The translations under genes were made by a program, and so were the position numbers. A model generated the notes under the pieces. That model was not told the DNA's origin, made no database searches, and saw only the letters and a program-made list of their open reading frames with translations. From the NCBI GenBank assembly GCA_023053545.1, contig JAKZAN010000006.1:10882351-10946350 (forward strand): a stretch of 64,000 nucleotides of DNA, given 5' to 3'. Below, piece by piece: positions 62,346 to 64,000 of the stretch (positions are counted from its first letter, which is position 1; each line of letters begins with the position of its first letter). The DNA comes from Lepidurus packardi. Taxonomy: Eukaryota > Arthropoda > Branchiopoda > Notostraca > Triopsidae.

Positions 62346-64000
62346 GGTCGGATGGGGCCGAAAGGAGAAGAAGCTGCTAAAATTGGCGGGATCCAGTTTG
62401 AGGAGTCTTTTCACCCAATTTTTTTTTACTACGACCGCGTCCCACGACACTCACTGATCAGTTCCCAGTCCTTCGAATCTTTCCTAAGTAAGGAACTTTG
62501 GGACCACCAAGAGGTTCCACTTTCGCCCAAACCTGACACAACGCGTTCTTTGGAGGTTCAAGCTCTGAAAAGGCAATACTGTGATTTTAACACGAGAACC
62601 ACACTTCTCATTAACCGTGTAGCAGCAGAATAAAATCCCACAGAAAGGTTCACACCTGATCCAGATTCAGGTTAGAAAAAGTTACAACCTCGTCGCCAAG
62701 TCTGCGGAACCACACTAACTTCGCACTACCTTCCAAAGATGCTTTTTCTTGGGGGGTTAAACGACAGAAGCTGCCGGAGGATGGAAAATGTCGAGGGTCT
62801 GGGCGAAAAAGGACAGCTCGGTAGTAGCTACCAACTTGAATTGAGAAAGTATTTCTCAAAGTCCTAGTGCACAAGGCCTTCTCCACAAACCCCGGATTCC
62901 CGATGTGCGACTGCGGTGCTCGGTGCTCCGGACCGGTGCGCGTGGTCGCACTTGGTTAACCCCTTTTAGCCACCCTCGCTTGACCTCGGTTACGGTGCGC
63001 TCCTAGGAACTACCGACTGCTTTTTTTCTGTGGCGCTCAAAGAACGGAATCTAATACTACCAATAGTTTTTAAACCTTTCAACGTCCGTCAAAATGAACG
63101 TGAATCTTTCCACCGATTTTTTTTTTATTTAGAGAATGAGGTTTTGAGCTGTAAAAGTGGGATGCTGTGTAGACCTTACGGAGTGTGATAATCAACTGCG
63201 AAATCATCATAGGGGCAGGCTTCCCGAAGACAAGTCTCCTCCTCCAGGAAAGCTTTGTGGGGGCGATGGAGGAAATGAAAGGCTTCTCTTTCAAAGTCTT
63301 TCGACGTTCACAGCATGGGAAAGAAATATCTGCCCAATGGCGGCGCAAAGCGCACGTCGACGTCGACGACGCTGCGCTCGGATTGGCCCACCCGTCGACG
63401 CTACGTCGCCGGGATGTTAAAAGTCGCGTGACTTAATAGAAAAATTGGAGCTTGTCATGGCGCCAAGAGACACCCGTTATTCGCCCCGTTACGAGGCAAA
63501 CCAGAAAAACTTGTCAAACATAATATGCAAATTTGGTTCTAGGGAGTAATATACCGCTCAAATACACTGAAGTAATGCAACAAAAGAAAACAAAAATACG
63601 AAACTGGATTGAAAAGTGGTTTGCGTCGTCCAAAAAGGTGGCGACATATGCAAATGTGCATGCGTTAAGGACTGGGATCCCAACGCTGGATTGCGGGCTG
63701 ATTATGTCGTTAACGCTGAAGGCTTATAATAGTCCCAGAGCAGCCTAAACGGGGCCAGGAGGTTCGCAACTCGCTTAGGACTTCGTACACCCTGACGAGC
63801 CGGTTAAAACTTTTGTATAGGTATAACCTCAACTGAACAGCATAAACTCTACAAATTCGTACATCAAAGAACCGAGTTACTAACCCTTAGCTCGAGGCAG
63901 AAGAAGCCGGATCCTCCAACACGTAATACGGCTATAAGTCTGTAATTTCACGTTTTGTTCGTTGCCATGTCACGGATCTACGTCACGCTCACCCAAACCT
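62346..64000. other. Region upstream of Pax2/5/8
   Basis: This is a presumed promoter and upstream region. I see no coding exon and no clear TATA box. A CpG-rich patch with repeated GTCGAC words occurs near 63345-63410. Confidence 0.4.

Overview
This window is eukaryotic nuclear DNA, most likely from an arthropod and plausibly a branchiopod crustacean such as Daphnia. The genes are intron-rich, many introns are only 50-130 bases with GT-AG ends, and the base composition is AT-rich. A seven-transmembrane gustatory receptor of the arthropod Gr type is present, with the C-terminal TYhhhhhQF signature. A few interstitial TTAGG units (the arthropod telomere motif) also occur. The species assignment is inference from gene content and architecture. 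All gene models below were assembled by hand from reading frames, splice sites and phase agreement.

Layout. 1-12.3 kb: no gene I can support; simple repeats and one interspersed repeat copy. 12.28-12.71 kb: a pure (TA)217 tract. 13.6-14.8 kb (+): RNA polymerase II subunit RPB7, 8 coding exons, one with a GC-AG intron. 14.98-18.42 kb (-): an 852-residue Ser/Arg-rich nuclear protein, convergent with RPB7. 18.42-19.55 kb (+): an unrecognised 5-exon gene whose start codon overlaps that of the SR gene head to head in one CCATGG palindrome. 19.88-23.93 kb (+): SNAPC4/SNAP190, 15 exons. 24.24-25.47 kb (-): Mediator subunit MED27, 6 exons, 311 residues. 25.5-30.9 kb: gene-poor, with a foldback element. 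30.9-39.9 kb (+): a secreted SMOC/Pentagone-like protein with alternating thyroglobulin and SPARC-type calcium-binding modules. 40.3-44.9 kb: repeats and a TIR element. 44.92-46.49 kb (-): the gustatory receptor. 46.5-51.0 kb: repeats, including a hAT-type element inserted in a TTAA-flanked MITE. 51.06-62.35 kb (-): a complete Pax2/5/8 gene.

The most striking feature is in the Pax2/5/8 gene. The exon for the N-terminal (PAI) half of the paired DNA-binding domain is present twice in tandem (61183-61348 and 60895-61060). Both copies are exactly 166 bases with identical splice phases and fit between the same exon 1 and exon 3. Because 166 is not a multiple of three, using both copies or neither brings in an early stop, so only one-or-the-other splicing gives a full protein. 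The second copy keeps the domain framework but changes position 44 of the paired domain from Arg to Leu. Position 44 is one of the three residues known to separate Pax5-type from Pax6-type DNA recognition. One locus could therefore make two transcription factors with different target preference.

The region from 13.6 to 25.5 kb is a dense block of general transcription and RNA-processing genes (RPB7, SR protein, SNAPC4, MED27). The second half holds developmental and sensory genes with long introns.
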